Below, one piece after another: positions 61,905-64,000 of a stretch of 64,000 bases of DNA (its first letter is position 1; each line of letters begins with the position of its first letter). The notes under the pieces were generated by a model. The model had not been told where the DNA came from. It did no database searches and saw only the letters and a list, made by a program, of their open reading frames with translations. The DNA is from Heterodera schachtii (Eukaryota; Nematoda; Chromadorea; Rhabditida; Heteroderidae): contig SIJG01000036.1 in assembly GCA_023374025.1 (NCBI GenBank), positions 634,777 to 698,776 on the forward strand. The letters are read 5' to 3'. The position numbers and the translations under genes are program-made.

Positions 61905-64000
61905 ATGTTCAAACCCAAATCGCTTCTCCGCCTTTTCCTCATTCGGAAATGTGTCAATTATCGGTCAAAGACTTCATTTTCTGGTGCCGAATTTATTGAA
62001 AGGCGATCCCGGCTATTGGAATTGGTTGGAAAAGCACGGCCCGACTTTGGTTGGTTGGCGCGACAAACGCCGTGGAAAGGCCTCTATAATTTGGAATTTG
62101 AGATGGGAAGAAGCCCTTCGCTTTGCTATTGGCCAAACGGAGAAGTTTCAGGTCAATATTCACTTGCCAATTTTGCGCATTTCATCCGATTCCTTTTTCG
62201 CTTTCCCCCCCAAAAAGTGCCCCCGACGTGCCCCACGTTTACCGCCAATGTTCCCACTTTCGCTACCTTTGCGGCGTTGACAGGCCTGGCTATCGACTGC
62301 TCATCGGACCCAAAGAGAGCGGTCGGTTGGCTTTTATTATTTTTGTGTGCCAAAAATGCCATTTTTATGGAAGGCAAATTTATGTTTAGCGCAATTTTAT
62401 TGGCTTTAAAAGCTTACAACGCCATTGAAATTGCCGAAGCTTCAACAAAAAAAATTTTTTTTAAATTTCAGTGCTGTTTTGTGCCCTTCAGTCGGCTCAC
62501 CAAATCCTATGGGACGGTGCGTCGCCAAGTGATGCTCAGCTGATGTGTGCTTCCGGTGTCGACCAAGTAAAATATCGTCACAAATCGAAACGGGAAAAAG
62601 AAAAAAGAGGTGCCTCCCCTCCCCCATTTCGCTAATGCCAAAAAGAGATTTCAAATGCATATTTTTAAAACGAAAGTAATATAAGATACTTTTTAAACAT
62701 CTTTAATGAATTTTGGAAGTGCATATGCACAAATTTCGGGTAATTCTTGCGCTGTTTTAACTGATTTCTACAAATTATTGGTCCAATAAAACCCGCTAAA
62801 TCCCATTTTCCCCCAAAAAATGAATGAAGGTTTTCGGATTTCCCCCATTTCCTATATTAACTATGTTTTTGCATATTTCCAAATTTCAATTTTAAGGTCC
62901 TCCCGCTCGACGAGTTCGACGCGTACATGGCGGGCACAGTTCGCAACGGACTGCTCGCCTTGGATTTACCTTCGATGGCCGAACACGCTGCCGATGCGCC
63001 TGCACAAATGAAGAAAATGTGGAAAATGCTGTCGGACGGCGTTTGGACGCACGTCTCACTCAATGAGCACGTGGACACATTGCGGTGGCGCAAATCAGAG
63101 ACGGAAAAGGCGATGATGCGACGGACATGCGCAGTGGGAGGGGAGGCACTGAACGCGATGGTCCGGTGAGAACGGACGGACCGAACACCTTGCTGACGAA
63201 ATGCTTTAAAATTGACGGAAATTTCAAATTAAATAGTTGCCGTTAGGGGTAAATTATTGCAGAGCACGGCTAAGGATTGTGGGGATATTGGAGAGGAGAG
63301 GATCTCCTCCCCATTGGAACGCGTATCCCGGGACCACCTTATAATAAACATGGCTTTTCCATCCATCGGGGTCAGTCATCATTCCCATAGCTAACCCTTT
63401 TCATAAAGTGGCCGATAAGACGAGCTCAAAATTTCACCGCCATAAATCTAAAAAAACTTATTTGTTAAAAAATTTTCAAGAGAAAAAATTATTTAAATAT
63501 TAAATGAATAATTTGCATTTTCCTGTTTTTCTTTGAACCATATATTTCCCATCTTTTAGGGAATGTCGTAAAGCAACAAATGAATCTCATGTAATGCAAA
63601 AGTTGCCCACCAAACAGTGCTATTCCTGCCACCCTTTCCTCAGATTGTCGGCTTCCTCGAGTTCGAGTGCCGTCGACGTGGTGCCAACTTCCTCGCCTAT
63701 CCCCCCGTCGTTGCCGGTGGTTCAAATGCGAATACCATCCATTACATTGACTCGAACATGGTCTCATTTGCAGCAATGTGTGTCCCTTTTTATACTGTTT
63801 TTGTGTGTTTAAAGCCGATCAGACCCAACGATTGCGTGTTGGTCGATGCCGGATGCGACTTTGGCGGGTACGTATCGGACATCACGCGCTGTTTCCCCGT
63901 CTCTGGCACTTTTTCGGCCACACAGAAAACACTGTACGACGCTCTCTGTCATGTGCAGCAACAATTGCTCCATTTTGTGCAGAACACTCGTCCACTACGA
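61905..64000 (+). CDS. Xaa-Pro aminopeptidase 3-like (XPNPEP3/APP3, M24), 3' truncated by window edge
   Basis: Metallopeptidase removing N-terminal residues before proline; family members act in mitochondria. Exons in phase: 61905-62049, 62103-62151, 62218-62321, 62472-62566, 62897-63165, 63560-63590, 63644-63760, and 63815 to the window edge. The start MFKPKSLLRLFLIRKCVNYR is a mitochondrial-type presequence. The N-terminal domain has LLLAKRRSFSAPDVPHVYRQ and CSHFRYLCGVDRPGYRLLIG, as in XPNPEP3 ([20 protein letters not shown]), then LWDGASPSDAQLMCASGVDQ. The pre-catalytic segment is LRWRKSETEKAMMRRT. The catalytic domain has ECRRRGANFLAYPPVVAGG and NTIHYIDSNMPIRPNDCVLV; two metal-ligand Asp residues are visible in VDAGCDFGGYVSDITRCFP. 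The remaining ligands lie beyond the window. The model shows no break. Confidence 0.9.

Overview
The window looks like a gene-sparse, AT-rich, repeat-laden piece of a nematode nuclear genome. The evidence is intron-rich genes whose reconstructed proteins resemble nematode/metazoan families (PP2A B55/SUR-6, RAD-23, a Mad/Mnt bHLH-ZIP protein, REEP5/YOP-1, PMCA, a DAF-7/activin-type TGF-beta ligand), many introns of about 45-60 bp, relaxed 3' splice sites (TTTCAG but also AAG and GAG), and many poly-G/poly-C runs. A tylenchid such as a cyst nematode is my best guess, but the sequence alone does not fix the species. All gene models were built by hand, by joining exons in phase and comparing with remembered family motifs; no search was run.

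Layout. 1-95: 3' end of an acidic protein. 96-2292: a long hairpin repeat and a 679-bp TIR transposon. 2293-4168: complete mitochondrial-type 3-ketoacyl-CoA thiolase. 5018-6938: small Cys-rich Ly6/ET-type secreted protein with a 44-bp minisatellite in its last intron. 9273-9836: a three-exon gene for a 149-aa protein with a BH3-like helix, a TQT dynein-light-chain-like motif and a hydrophobic tail. 9837-17316: no secure gene, but several inverted-repeat elements, including a hAT-like element with perfect 8-bp target-site duplications and a foldback element carrying an ORF. 17317-20820 (minus): PP2A B55 regulatory subunit, 14 exons. 20821-34416: about 13.6 kb with no convincing gene. 34417-38112: TGF-beta family ligand, 13 exons. 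38939-40431 (minus): RAD23. 41348-47211 (minus): Mad/Mnt-like bHLH-ZIP repressor. 47212-52803: low-complexity DNA, two hAT-like elements and nested palindromes. 52804-53534 (minus): REEP5/YOP-1. 54108-59987: plasma-membrane Ca2+-ATPase, 21 exons. 60405-61082: second, inverted copy of the 679-bp transposon. 61905-64000: Xaa-Pro aminopeptidase 3-like gene, cut by the window edge.

The genes are not an operon or a pathway cluster; they are ordinary housekeeping and signalling genes in mixed orientation, and YOP-1 and the Ca2+-ATPase are divergent neighbours. The most interesting content is the BH3-like gene, the TGF-beta ligand with TGATCA-rich introns, and a set of palindromic or TIR elements, several with target-site duplications readable directly in the sequence.
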